The notes beneath the pieces were generated by a model, which was not told the DNA's origin, ran no database searches, and saw only the letters and a program-made list of their open reading frames with translations. The position numbers and the translations under genes were made by a program. This document shows positions 34,147-46,179 of a DNA stretch of 64,000 nucleotides, one piece after another. Within the stretch, counting starts at the first letter, position 1; each line of letters starts with the position of its first letter. The DNA is from Isoetes taiwanensis (taxonomy: Eukaryota > Streptophyta > Lycopodiopsida > Isoetales > Isoetaceae): positions 10,437,563-10,501,562 of the forward strand of contig JAJEKV010000014.1 of the NCBI GenBank assembly GCA_021234155.1, in the 5' to 3' direction.

Positions 34147-35121
34147 TATTTTTTGGGGGGCATTTCGAGAAAGCAACACTTTGCTGGCATAATCCCATAT
34201 GTTTAGATCAAGGAATGGTGGTGTATCAGAGGTTTATCAAAGCAAAACAAGATGGCCATATTTTAGTGGAAGAATCTGTGAGTTTGGAGCTTGTTGCGAA
34301 GGTATGCAATTGTTCGCTTCTATTTTTCTTTTGCCCGCCAAAGAAGATAAGATAAGAAGTTATTTAGCCCCGCATTTAAACAACCATAATTCATGTCATA
34401 TTTAGAGAAAACACTTTGCTAGACCGTCTATTTAGTTTGTGTACCTCAAGCTTGCATCTTGTTAATTTACCTACAAAGAAAAAAAGCCATATCTATTTCC
34501 TTCCTGTGCCTCTTATATTTTTTGAAGCAAAGAAAAACCTCGATGTTTGCTCACTTTTGGACTCGCTTGCTCCGTGTTATGAAAAAAAAATAGTAAAGAG
34601 ATGGACGTAACCCCGTGCTTTTGCATTTTCCAAGGCAGGTTACAATATTATATTTAGCCATATATTTAGCCATGCTTTATCCGATGCTTTATCGATGGAA
34701 TATCCAACCTATGTCTAAAACACGTGCTTCAAATCCCCGCAAAGCAAAAGCGGACCGCCGACTCGATAATGTTTGTATCCGCCATAGTCATTTCATTTGC
34801 GCCACATTACATTCCCACTCTTTGGATTACATTCCCTCTTCATCACCCCTTTACGTTTAAGTATTTTTCCTTTTCACGAAGCATTGGATTCGACTAAATC
34901 CTTATTGCGAGGCATACCTCCTTAAGCTTCAAAGTCATGGCTTCCAACTCGCTTTTAATGATGCCTTTGTTTTTATCGTGAGCCCTTCTTCTTCGTTTGA
35001 TTGGAGATTTGGTGAAGGGTTTTCTTCTGCAATATTTTCCTTCTCACTAATCAGTATCAATGGGGCAGCCATGGCCGGATTCTTGCCCTAGTCCTTCCTT
35101 CCTGATGCCTCCATACATTCT
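34147..35121 (+). other. Element E, remnant between 5' LTR and integrase
   Basis: Starts TATTTTTTGGGGGGCATTTCGAG; no clear primer site was recognised. There are no gag, protease or RT motifs in about 1 kb. The last 30 bases already read towards the zinc-binding part of integrase. Confidence 0.6.
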
Positions 35122-36150
35122 GTGCATTTGCCATGGCCGACTATATTTTCTGATGTAAAAGCTCATGTGAAGCATTGTGACCCTTGCCAACGTATAGGCC
35201 GACCTACTAGAAGAGATTCTATGCCATTGAACCCAATAGTTCCTATAATTCCCTTTGAGAAGTGGGGCATAGATTTTATAGGCCCCATTAATCCTCCTTC
35301 ATGGCAAACCCGTTGTGAATATATATTAGTTTGCACGGATTATGTCACTAAATGGGCAGAAGCCAAAGTCTTGCTCCATGACAATGCTGCTGTTGTTGCA
35401 ACCTTTTTATATGAAAACATCATCATTAGGCTTGGTTGTCCTTTAGAGTTAGTGAGTGATAGGGGTTCTCACTTTGTTAATGAAGTAATTACAGCCTTAA
35501 CTAAACGATATGACATATCCCATAGAAAAAGCACCCCATACCATTCTCAAGCCAATGGCCAGGTTGAAAAAACCAATAAAACTCTATGTAATATAATGAT
35601 AAATATTTGTAATGCTAATAGGACTGATTGGGACAAGAGATTGTTATCTGCATTATGGGCCTATAGAATAGCCTACAAAGTTGCCACAAAAACAACCCCT
35701 TTTATGTTAGTGTATGGCCAAGAAGCAATTTTGCCAATAGAATTGAAAATCCTATCTCTAAGAGTAGTAATTCAGGATAAGCTAGATGAAGATGGTAGCC
35801 TTAAAGCACGCTTACACGAGTTGGAAAAACCTGATGAAGTTCGCCTCCATGCTTATATGGCTAGAGAAGCACTTCAAAAGCAACGAAAGAAGTGGTATGA
35901 TGAGTATAATAAAAATAAGGAATTTAAAGAGAACGACTCAGTGTTATTGTATGATTCAAAGCATTGGAAAAAACCAGGAAAGTTGAGAATGAGATGGGCA
36001 GGACCATATATTGTAAAAAATGTCTTTTCTAATGGATCTGTGGTGTTACAGGATTTACAAGGGAATGAACTTCCAATTAGAGTTAATGGTGCACGTCTAA
36101 AAGCATATTATGCACCAAGGACTTTCAAGAAACTTCCAGATGCAATGTAA
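35122..36150 (+). CDS. Integrase of element E (Athila/Tat-like, 342 codons open)
   Basis: Joins element cDNA to host DNA. The open frame starts at a GTG with no upstream ATG, so it is the tail of a former polyprotein. In order: HCDPCQRIGRP (zinc-finger Cys pair, residues about 18-28), WGIDFIGPI (first catalytic Asp, about 48-56), LVSDRGSHFVN (second Asp, about 111-121), then TPYHSQANGQVEKTNK (catalytic Glu, about 138-153), WALWAYR-type SALWAYRIAYK, and a C-terminal GPYIVKNVFSNGSVVLQDL module with GARLKAYY. There is no chromodomain, which fits non-chromovirus gypsy lineages. All catalytic residues are present and the frame is unbroken, yet RT is missing, so the element cannot move alone. Confidence 0.92.
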   Translation: MHLPWPTIFSDVKAHVKHCDPCQRIGRPTRRDSMPLNPIVPIIPFEKWGIDFIGPINPPSWQTRCEYILVCTDYVTKWAEAKVLLHDNAAVVATFLYENIIIRLGCPLELVSDRGSHFVNEVITALTKRYDISHRKSTPYHSQANGQVEKTNKTLCNIMINICNANRTDWDKRLLSALWAYRIAYKVATKTTPFMLVYGQEAILPIELKILSLRVVIQDKLDEDGSLKARLHELEKPDEVRLHAYMAREALQKQRKKWYDEYNKNKEFKENDSVLLYDSKHWKKPGKLRMRWAGPYIVKNVFSNGSVVLQDLQGNELPIRVNGARLKAYYAPRTFKKLPDAM

Positions 36151-36914
36151 TTCATCGAGGGCGATGAATACATTTGGAAGGGGATAATAGCATAATAAGG
36201 GAAAAATTTATAAAAAAGTGAAAATAATAATAATAATAATAAATAAAAATTTTGATTTTTCTTATTATTCATCTGCTTGCTCTCTGTATTACTCAAATTC
36301 ATCTCATTTTTCATTCTTACATCTCATTCAATCCATAAAGACTGCCAAATCAACCCCGCATCTAGGCAGCAATTTGTTACTAACTTTTATGGTTTCCATG
36401 ATAGGTCCACCTGCTTGTCTCCATGTTTGTCAATTCATTTCGCATTACACTCATCCACTCTATGTCAATCCATTAAAGTCTGTCATGTAAGATTTACCAC
36501 TAGGCAGCAACGTTTTTACTAATTTTTGTTTTTGCATGATGCAGGTGCATCTGCTTGATTTCCATTCATCTCGCCTCCATTACTTCCATAACTCATTCAT
36601 ATCTATGCTAGCAAAATCATTCACCACCAATTGCTAGCGGGAATATCGATGAGAATTTTGTTTCCATGGCAAGTTTACTTGGTTGTCCTTCGTAATTATT
36701 CAAACCATATGCTTTTCATTCATTCATATCATTCAAACCATATAAGTCGTGATATCGGCTTTTACCATCAAAGCAGCCAATTTTGCTAACTTGTTGTTTC
36801 CTTGATGCAGGATCATCAATTTTCTAGTCAAACTCATCTGATTTCCTTTTGGCTTACAACCATTACCACTGCTTCCTTTTCCATTTTTTATCATTCCTTT
36901 ATTGCTGGCCATCT
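36151..36914 (+). other. Post-integrase region of E with three diverged internal repeats
   Basis: A module like AGGCAGCAA...TTACTAACTT...TGATGCAGG recurs at about 36361-36420, 36495-36560 and 36770-36830. An (AAT)n-like stretch lies at 36225-36250. No envelope-like ORF seen. Confidence 0.5.
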
Positions 36915-37215
36915 TTATTCCTTTGGTTTGGGTGTATCTTCACACGGGGGGTTACTCCGCAACGAGTCGGGCTTCGGATGGGCATATTTGCCATTTATTC
37001 CAAGATCTGGACCGTATATAGCGATCCTCGCTTGGGGTATGCATGTACAAGTTTTGCATACTGTATATTAAGGTTTGCAAAATACTATAAGGTTTGAGAG
37101 AATGTACTTAATGGTGTTAATTTTGTACATGTATTATAAATATATTTTTGGAGCTCTTGCCGGCCCAACGTAACCCCCGTGTGAATATGCACCCAAACCA
37201 AAGGGGGTTTAAGGG
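36915..37215. repeat. Inverted-repeat element, about 300 bp
   Basis: CCTTTGGTTTGGGTGTATC...CACACGGGGGG at the left and its diverged reverse complement CCCCCGTGTG...CCAAACCAAAGGGGG at the right form arms of about 40 bp. The left arm plus core is also present, reversed, at 20896-21115. Confidence 0.6.
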
Positions 37216-37497
37216 GGATTTTAATTTAAATGTGTTAAATGCAATGGTTTGTGTTAATAATGTTAATGGTAGTTGTGTGTTGATTGTTATATTAAAAACA
37301 TTTTTGGGCCCTTCGGGCCCTAACTAAAACAAACATAGGTAAACTTTATGGGCCTAAATATTAATTACTAAAAAGCACAATAACATCAAGACAAACAAAT
37401 TATTTCCGCAAAGCATTCATAACATCAATACAAAAGAAATGGCAATCATAACCGACATTGGCATCCAATATGTAGCATTAAAACAAGATATGATTTA

Positions 37498-37819
37498 GGG
37501 TGAAAGCATGCTAGGGTGTACCATCTAAAGTTCTTTTTAGGGAGTGCAGAACTACCCAAAAAAGTACCCAGCACTGGGTACTGGGAACGTGCATAAATGT
37601 CTCAATAAACAATAAGTTTGAGAGTTGATTCATTCATTTTAGTCTCTAATAGTATTGTTATCCTCTATTACTATAGATTGACATGTTATTAACCTTCGAT
37701 TCAAATTTTTTGGATTGATTTTAATGGGAAGAAAAAACAGAAAGTATCAGTTTTAAAAGTACCCAGTGTGGGTACTTGTGAGGGTTCCAAAAGTGGTACA
37801 CCGTAGCATGCTTTCACCC
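37498..37819. mobile_element. 322 bp inverted-repeat element (MITE-like), copy 1
   Basis: Terminal inverted repeats of 26 bp begin GGGTGAAAGCATGCTA, with 25 of 26 matching. The 4 bp duplication TTTA lies at 37494-37497 and 37820-37823. Copy 2 at 55850-56171 is the same length and lies in the opposite orientation. No coding capacity. Confidence 0.85.
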
Positions 37820-37823
37820 TTTA

Positions 37824-39700
37824 AAATCATCCCTGAGCTGCCAAGATTGCAAATTCTTCTCTGGATAGTTCATAGACATTGTATGACTCATCAGCAATAG
37901 AAAACAAAAATGCACATTCCTTGCATTTGCTTTCAACAACAAAGCAATAAATCCTACACAAGAGGGCTACAATCCTCTGCAACAACCTACAAAAAGCCCC
38001 ACTATAGTGAATCACGCTATTGCAAAAGAGTTTTCTTCATGCCAAATTTTGTTCGTCTCATTCACAAAACCGAATGTGTGCTCTAGTTGATTGCTAAAAT
38101 CACCAACTGCAATCAATGCTTCTATCTGCATTATGAAGCAATTGACAATGAGCAAGAAGCTAGTAGCATGTTTGCTTCTCTCCAGTATCATCAGTATGTT
38201 TACCTGGAAAACCCTTTTGTAAACCACGTTCACAAACTCCAGGTTCTAGGGTGCCTAGAAATTGAACAAAAGGTGAAACGTAATTGAGCCATTTCAGAAA
38301 GCCCACACTGTTAGTTGTTGCAGTCGCTAGAAATATCATCAATTGCCTGCTAGAAAACGAGGCTGCCATTTCTCATTGTAAGGACTAACTCAGCCATCTC
38401 TATAAGCCTGCCATTTCTCGTTGTAAGGACGGACTAAGTCATTTCTGTAGGCCTGCCATTTCTCTTATATGTCGACAAGCTGCTGCCTCAATTCTAAAAG
38501 GAAGAAACAAGGTGTGCAGACATCATTGCGACTATGGAGAAGCATGTCCAGCTTTCAAATTTTAAAACAAATCTGATACTCCAAACCAAGCTCGGCCTTT
38601 TTGGCAAGTCTGCTATTTCATTCTTCCACAAATGGCCCTGTCGAAGAAATCCTTATGGCAAGGAAACGTGGAACTATACAAAATAGAAATCACATAAAGA
38701 AGATTGCAACTTACCTGGCGTTTAGAAACTGCATTTTTAACTTGCTTATTAAGCATGAGCAAAAAAGCTCCACTTTCAATAGGTCTTTAACACACTTCTC
38801 CTTTTACAATCTTCTGCAAACAGTTGACAAGGTATCTTCACCTTCACGGTTCTGCAAAGCAAGCTCAAGAAGAAATTATCTTCTGCTTTGATCCAATAGC
38901 AATAACAAAATCTGCTCTATTCTTCTCAGATTTTCTAAATCGGTTAAGACCTCCTGCAATAAAATTGCCAGAATCTTCAACGGCAAAACCACTCTTCTCC
39001 TCAGCACAGTTTCGCAGCCCTCTTCAGTCTTTTGCAACTAAGGAAAGCAACACACCGAGATGCTATCTCAAAATCGTGACTACTATGGGCTCCAAGTCTG
39101 GATGCTCTCTCGCACACAATAGAAAATAGGGAATGGTGAAGCTTCTTGGAAGGCACTAAATAAGGAAATCGAATGCTAGATCTTCAAGCCGAATGTCAAA
39201 TCTTGAAGCCTATTCTTGAAGCCGAATGCTGAATCTTGAAGCATGTTCGAACCCTGCTATTGCTTTCGATTCTTGCCTTCTTTCTTCCTAACCCTAAAAT
39301 AACCCTAAAACATGATGGCACGATGCTTGCATGCAAAACTCTGAAAATGGCAACTAAAATAAAAAGAGGGCTTTTGTTGTGAGCCCTTGGATGTTGGACC
39401 ATTGAAAAAAAAAAGCTAAATCAACGACTAAGAAATGGTGCACTCTAGATGTACACATTAGTACATCCATTCGAATACGCCATGAAATCTTAGGAAAACC
39501 TTTGTGAAAAGCGTACAAAAACACAAAGAAAACCCCCCGGTAATATGCTACATATTCCATCCCAAAGAAATTCATGATAGGGTTCTATGTTGGTAGTAGT
39601 TGTATTCTTTGTGAAGGTTTTTCGAAAACCGAAAAGGGCAAGGTTTTTATTTCTAGCATTAATGCTTCTACTATTATATTCGCGGAGACCGAATACATTT
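37824..39700 (+). other. Element E internal region before the purine tract
   Basis: No recognised gene. A 45 bp unit starting GCCTGCCATTTCTC occurs about 2.3 times in tandem at 38361-38463. Sequence around 39490-39530 is shared with the right end of the insertion at 20896-22604. Confidence 0.5.
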
Positions 39701-39711
39701 AGGGAGAATAA
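39701..39711 (+). promoter_or_regulatory. Polypurine tract of element E
   Basis: AGGGAGAATAA directly before the TGTGAAG start of the 3' LTR; it would prime plus-strand DNA synthesis. Confidence 0.75.
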
Positions 39712-41382
39712 TGTGAAGTGGAAAACGATGCCAAAAAGTTGTGTTAACGAGGAAATTAAGGCATCCGGCTATGATATTCAAGTTTTTGATGCTAAAATTG
39801 GGCAAAATTGAAGATTTTAGCGAATTTGTGTATTTTCCTTCTATGGGAAAATTGCGAGCTAGTAGAAGACCATTGTGGATCATTATAGAATTGGGACCTT
39901 AAAGAAAATTGACATGAAAACTATGCTGTTATATTAAAATATTTGGACGGTTGAGATTATTTTGAGCGATGGTCAAGATTGAACTAAAATCAGATAAATA
40001 TGAATTGGGTGGAAGGAAAACTACCTTTTCGCGGCTCCGTTCATGTCCTCTTTGGGCTTGAGCGCCCCGGTACGGATCCGGGTCCATCAATGCTAATGCA
40101 TGATGTCTTTTGTTACGTATTAGGATGATGATAATTGAGAGTGAATAATTTTCGTTGCGTGTATGGTGATGGAATTCGTTTAAATAATTCTCGTCTGAGT
40201 GCTTGGAAGCCATAGGGGTTTACCTGGAAGGAGATTCCCTGTGTAGTTCTGAGCCAAATAATAACAAATAATAAAACTGTGATGCATCCGAGATGGAAAG
40301 AATGAGCAAATAAGGAATTAAAACTAGAATAAACAAAACTCGTGTCTGTGTTATTCCTGTATCAAGGATGTAAATGAATGAAAAAAATCAGAGGAAAAAA
40401 AATGATTTAGATGTAAATCCGCCATGGCTGGTGCCTGAGCCTCCAAATCCGCCCAGTGCTCTGCCATGAAATTATAATCCAAGAAGAAATTAACAAAGCT
40501 TGCAATCTAAAATCCCTTCTGAGCCATTTTACATCCTCCCGAAATCTCTTGTGAATGCAATATATATCATTTGTTTAATCCTGTCAGTAATATGCTTGCT
40601 GCCCTCTTCCTGTTTGGGTCCCATAGGCCAATTGGTCTCCGTGGATGCTAAAAACCTATTCTATTCTATTCTATTCTATTTTATTCTATTCTTTTGTTGA
40701 AACCACGTCTCAAGATAGATTAAAAGCAAACTAAGCAAGATCTAAAAGCCAGAATGATCAAATCGCAGCAAATCGGTCTGTAGCCAGTACCTTAAGCAGA
40801 TTCAATTTGCTTACCCTGGAGCCCAAAAAATCGACCTGTGCTTTTCAAGTGTCACCTGTTTCTTGAATCCTTACCATGCCATAGCTAGGATCAGAAGGAG
40901 CCGGAAGGATTTCAAAGAGGGGTCGTATTTTGCCATAGCCGCTGCCCCTTTTACACAGGTCGTGCCCTGCCCTGTTCTAACTAAACCTAGTTAATATTAA
41001 ATTAATATTGTTTGTATTTTTTTTTATATAAGGGTCCATTAACTAAGTTAACATTTTGATTTCAATATATGGTTATATAAAAAAATAACAATCCTTTGAA
41101 GGAATACGAAAATTTGAAAATACAATACTTGTAATGCAATTTTGAGTTGCAAAATCGAGGCTAATAAGCTAATATTAAATGAGCTACTAAAAATTATATG
41201 CCTTTTCTAATAGTATAGCACGAGCCTAATTCTTTTCATTTCAATATGTCTAAACAAGCACGAAGGCTTAGGAATATTAATGCCAGGGTTTCGGTTGCAA
41301 CCTAATTCCTCGTCTTCCCTTGTGAATTATCATTTCATCAACACATCATTCTTTGAGCCTTGGGATTCGTGTAGCCACGACA
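39712..41382 (+). repeat. 3' LTR of element E
   Basis: 1671 bp, TGTGAAG to CCACGACA, matching the two parts of the 5' LTR. It contains a (TATTC)n stretch at about 40657-40695 that the 5' LTR lacks. Confidence 0.88.
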
Positions 41383-41387
41383 ACTCC

Positions 41388-42350
41388 TGAGGGTCAGGGC
41401 GACACCATTGATCCAGGAAGTGTCGGACCCATACCCGACCCACACGGGCGACTATAGACCTAGCGCTCACGGGCCCCCAAATGGCCATGCTTCCCGGGGA
41501 CCCCCATCCACTTTGCCACTAGCCCTTGTGTAGTGCTAAGTCATTCCATAGCCCCCATAGCCAGGGTGGGTTCCTATGCACCGCCGCATCTAATAGGAAC
41601 TAAGGGTCTAAACTAGGAGCATCATCTAGATAATAGCCACTATATCTTTACTCCCCTTCCCGATACACAAGAGGTGACATAACATCAACCAACATCGTAC
41701 ATCAACGTAATATGATCAATAATGAAGACACATCTAATCCTAATCACATACATTTAACTTACAGTTAGGGTTCATTGATTAGGGTTCCAAACCTAGACTG
41801 AGGGTTCTAGGAAGGCTCTACTAACTAGATAAGATACTAGCTCATCTAGAATCCTAGGTTCCAGATGATCTACCTATGAGGCTACCACGAATACCTGCTC
41901 CAGACGAACTTCCTCCAACCCCTGGGGTCTTCATGACTTGGTGATGAGTCGAGTGGTTCCTCCTCCTTCTGATGAGCGTATTGCCTTAGTGCTGTCGATC
42001 TGAGCTATGCCGCAATGAACTGTGTTTGAAATGGAGTTTTGAGCGAAGAACAGGTCACAAGGTAGGTGGAGCCAAAAAGTGGCCTAGGTTTATGGTTAGA
42101 GTACTTATAGGTTAGGGTTCCATGTCACTGCCACGTGGCTCCAATGGGGTGCTTCCATGTGGCGGGTGTCCAATAGGTTGAGGCCATGTGGAAATGGCCT
42201 TAAGCCTAAGGTTGACTAAGTTATGTAAATAACTTGGCCATGCTCCCTTCTCCACTTACTATGGTATACAAGTCTATAATGATAGGCTTATATGGTAACG
42301 TGGCCTAGAGATATACGTATTTATGGTGTATATTTCCAGGGAGCGTCACA
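41388..42350 (-). repeat. 3' LTR of element D, right part
   Basis: Resumes after the ACTCC duplication of element E and ends GGGAGCGTCACA, with a CCATAAATAC box on the minus strand about 30 bp from the edge. Middle parts resemble the LTR of A (for example AGGGTTCATTGATTAGGGTT). Confidence 0.85.
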
Positions 42351-42809
42351 TTCTCCCCCCCTTAGGATAATGCTGTCCTCAGCATCATGCTAAGGTGATG
42401 AACCTGAACTAACCCTGCAAGATCACACACATGAATATAAAGATTTAACTTTATTGAAATGATCAACTTGTTATTAGCTACTTAATATATACATATAGGC
42501 TATATTTGTACATATACAAAATTATATAACCTTCGCAAGTATTACTTATCACAATATATCCGTAAACATTATCACAACAGTTAGTTCATAGTTAAGTCTA
42601 CAAAATTATGACACCTGTCTTCTCATAATGTGCTCCCTCATCCCTGCTCCCCTTTACTGGCCTGCACACGTAGCACATTACGTTAGTTGTGTTAATAAGT
42701 TTGTGGTTTTAGGGGACCACCCCCTTACTATCTCCTTAAGCCGAACTGCTAGCTCAAGGTTACCTCTACTACCTTGCATTCGATCATGGCCCGTTAGGAT
42801 TTGAGCATA
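42351..42809 (-). other. Polypurine tract and spacer of element D
   Basis: TTCTCCCCCCCCTTAGG (complement of the purine tract), then TGCTGTCCTCAGCATC. Matches the same region of A. Interrupted at 42814 by element F. Confidence 0.75.
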
Positions 42810-42814
42810 AGGAT

Positions 42815-43154
42815 TGTTAACCATCTAGTGGTTAACATTGTGCATGCACATGTTAGGTGTCAGTGGTGGCAGACTGACACTTGGCATGCTTAGGTTAACT
42901 TAAGTGTATGGCTTAGATTAGTTAGATGTACGGCTCAGATTTGCGGTCTACACTATATTAGACCGGAGCCTCTTCAGATGTACTCAGGTTTGATCTCATA
43001 TTTGGAGAGCCTCATTTGGCCACGTTCCCCTTCATTCTTTGTACATATTTCTTTGTCTTGTTCTTGTTTTGTGATCATGAGCATGGCAGCCTTGTAGCAT
43101 CCGGCAGTCATGGACTGCTGCTGCAGGGTGTATGCCAAGAACTCACAACTAACT
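42815..43154 (+). repeat. 5' LTR of element F
   Basis: The 5' edge is itself a hairpin (TGTTAACCA, five bases, TGGTTAACA). A second perfect stem, GTGTCAGT/ACTGACAC, follows about 30 bp later. It ends AACTAACT where the 3' LTR has AACTAACA. Confidence 0.9.
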
Positions 43155-45442
43155 GCGGGCGCCAATTATCAGGGGTTCGCTCATGATCCCTTTCTTGACC
43201 TTGATGTTTTCTTTGTTGTCCTTGCCGCCCTTATTCATCAGTTCTTGAATACTCCTTGTATATTACTCTCAACCCTTCCAACTCTTTTTATTTGGCCCAA
43301 CCAGTTGTTGAAATGGTCCGGCTGGAGCCCCTTTGTCAAATCCTTTTGTTTGCAATTGTTCTAGTTCTGAAAAAAAGAGTTTTCAAACCTCTCGTTTTTA
43401 TGGTGCAAAAGAAAAACTTTCAAATCAAGGATTTCTTATTTCGGAATGGTGACTGACTCCTCCTCTCGCACACCTCGCATAACTCAAATCAAGTATTTGA
43501 TCCTTTTTTCTCGTCTTCTATATCCGCAAAACATTATCAAAAAAATCATGTTGGTTTTCTGTCATTTCTGCTTATCCCACATTTTGTGCTTTTCTGCACA
43601 CCCAAAAATATCACGTTGCTTCTGCTTTCTCTTGGCTTCTCAGAACTTTTGTGCTTTTTGTATGTATGCCATTATTTGCAGCAGAAGCTTTCTCTACAAA
43701 GCTTTCATGTTCTGATTCTTTACAGAGGGCTAGCTTTTGAGCTAGCCCCATATGATAAATCCTTTGCCCAAGCCCAAGTAACAGCATGTTTTATCAAGCT
43801 CACATCCTATCTGCATCAAAGTTCGAATTTCTCAGTTTATTTGGAGCACAAAGATTATTTTCAGAGCCTCTTTGGTGTTCAAGCTTCTCTGATCTCCTGG
43901 AGTTGGGGCAGATTTCGCCATCTGGTTCGATGTCCTGCAAGCAAAGTTTTATTACCTGCACAAAGCAAAATCGATAGCAGACTATTTACACTTTCTTGGA
44001 AGCAAGCTTTTTGTTCCGACGACCCTATTACGATGCTTATTAGCCTTTTCAAGAGGGGGCCAAGACCGTGGCTAGCCCCCATTCATTAGATATACAGTCG
44101 CAAGCGGTATTCAAAAAGAAACGTCGTACACAAAGCATTCCGGGCAGATTTCTTAAAGCTCTCCGATCTCCATCCCTCGCACACAAGCACCATTAGCACA
44201 TCAAACTTCCATCCGTGGAGTGGAGCATGGACATATTTTCGTAAGAAATTGTACTGTTGATCCCTTGGCTTTTTTCCTCACTCATATGAGGCTTACGCAA
44301 ATAGAAGAGCGTCGACTAATTTTGATGAACAATTTAGAAGCAATGGGAGCAAGGTTAAGCACGATCATTGGATTCGGTTTTACGCGAAGTCTCGAACAAA
44401 CCCAACAAATACAGATATATATATCTATCAAGTTTTTCCAGCCAAGTCACCGTGATCTTACACAAGAAGAAGCGATCAATCCGCTTTGAAGCCGTAGTCC
44501 AGCCGGAGTTCCCATCAGCCCTTGCCTTGCCACCAGACTTTGGAGATTTCTATTTCGCCCTTTGCCTTATCCGGCTCTGTTTCTATCCCTTATAGCTATG
44601 CCCATCTTACGCTTTTTGAAACCCCAATCACATCTACCGACCGATTTGCGGCGGCACCATCCCTTTGATTCCTTTTTGGAGCTTCTAATTTTAGCATGCC
44701 ACATTGAAAAGCGGTCTTTGGCTTCATTCACCACCATATCTTCCGTAAATAGCAAGATGCGGCCGCGCGCCATAGCGGCTACATTCGGCTTCCTCACAGC
44801 TCGTTTCCCCTAATTATTCTTGGTTGATAGCGCCCACAGGCCACGGCTATGGAGTCCATACGGCCGGGCCTCACGGCCCATTTCCGCGCCCGCAGACGCG
44901 CTACTTTTCGGTTGATAACCACTCACCCGCCCACGACCCGCGGACCGCATACCCTCTCGGCCAATGCCAGCGGCTTCAAAACCCATATTTGTGTTCTCCA
45001 AACCCACGCTCTTCATTCTTTTTTTTATTTCCCATTCTTATTTGTTGACCCTATGGGCCCGTGACCCACCAAGAGGGTGCTTCCACACTTTGTTCTAACG
45101 ACCCAGCACTACGGGTGCTTACGTTTAAAGCCCCTTATCATAATTGTTTTTAAGTGACTTATTGGGAAATCTTTGTTAAAATGGGCTTCCCCATGATATA
45201 AGGGGATGGTCTTCATGTTTTTTTTGGCCCCAAGTTCCTATGATCCATGTTCTGCATCAACATTCCTTCGGATCCTCTTCGTCATCAATGCCTTCATGAA
45301 GATCTTTCGGCGACAAAACCAACCATCACCATTACCATCCTTTTTGCCCCTAAAATTTTTTGGCACCATATTGTAATTGTCGGACTTGTCTTATAAAAGT
45401 CTGTACATATTTTTGTGCTAAAAAACTTTTAGGGGGAGGCAG

Positions 45443-45782
45443 TGTTAACCATCTAGTGGTTAACATTGTGCATGCACATGTTAGGTGTCAGTGGTGGCAG
45501 ACTGACACTTGGCATGCTTAGGTTAACTTAAGTGTATGGCTTAGATTAGTTAGATGTACGGCTCATATTTGCGGTCTACACTATATTAGACCGGAGCCTC
45601 TTCAGATGTACTCAGGTTTGATCTCATATTTGGAGAGCCTCATTTGGCCACGTTCCCCTTCATTCTTTGTACATATTTCTTTGTCTTGTTTTTGTTTTGT
45701 GATCATGAGCATGGCAGCCTTGTAGCATTCGGCAGTCATGGACTGCTGCTGCAGGGTGTATGCCAAGAACTCGCAACTAACA
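45443..45782 (+). repeat. 3' LTR of element F
   Basis: 340 bp, ends in CA; near-identical to 42815-43154 including both hairpins. Confidence 0.9.
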
Positions 45783-45787
45783 AGGAC

Positions 45788-46179
45788 CCTTTAAGATGAT
45801 CCTATCGTTGCCCATGATCGTGTGCTACCTTGTACAAGATCCCCTTGATCGATTACACCCGCAGTGCCTCATGCCCTTGGGGGTTTAAGCTAGGGAACGT
45901 CTCGCGATCCCATCATCGCACATGATCACGTATACCTCGCCATGACCCCCCATGGTCATGTGCACGTGCCTTGCATCGTGGCATAAAGATCATCCGAGAG
46001 ATGGTCTCATCATTGCCCACCATGCTGCGCTCCTCTCACATGACCTTCTAGTCATGCGCACTCTTGTTGCGCGCTGGCCTAGAGAACGCCCTTGGGGTGT
46101 CTCATCATCGCCTGCACTCCAAGATTTTCGCATATGCATCCCAACTATTCTAGAATACATACGCTTTGCTGCACTTACA
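45788..46179 (-). other. Spacer of element D with four regularly spaced motifs
   Basis: CYCATCATCGCCCA-type motifs start at 45801, 45909, 46006 and 46101. They correspond one-to-one to the series in element A at 10343-10670. Confidence 0.7.

Larger units (their letters stand above)
29438..41382 (+). mobile_element. Element E: Ty3/gypsy (Athila/Tat-like) LTR retrotransposon, internally deleted
   Basis: LTRs start TGTGAAGTGG and end CCACGACA. The target duplication ACTCC is perfect (29433-29437 and 41383-41387). A purine tract AGGGAGAATAA (39701-39711) precedes the right LTR, so it is plus-strand. Between the 5' LTR end (34146) and integrase (35122) only about 1 kb remains, so gag, protease and RT are missing. 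The integrase is intact. The region between integrase and the 3' LTR is 3.5 kb and holds inverted repeats and a MITE-like element instead of a recognisable gene. Confidence 0.88.
42815..45782 (+). mobile_element. Element F: short non-autonomous LTR retrotransposon
   Basis: Two 340 bp LTRs (42815-43154 and 45443-45782) differ at about five positions. The duplication is AGGAT/AGGAC (42810-42814 and 45783-45787). A purine tract TTTTAGGGGGAGGCAG precedes the right LTR, so it lies on the plus strand. The 2.29 kb interior has no recognisable gag or pol. A 167-codon open frame at 43586-44089 shows no motif that I know, and GGGCTAGC/GCTAGCCC forms a hairpin at about 43727-43747. The lineage is unclear, and the high LTR identity implies recent insertion. 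Confidence 0.88.

Noticed and set aside
43586-44089. 167-codon open frame in element F as a real gene
   Set aside because: No motif, composition typical of chance translation, and other frames of similar size overlap it.
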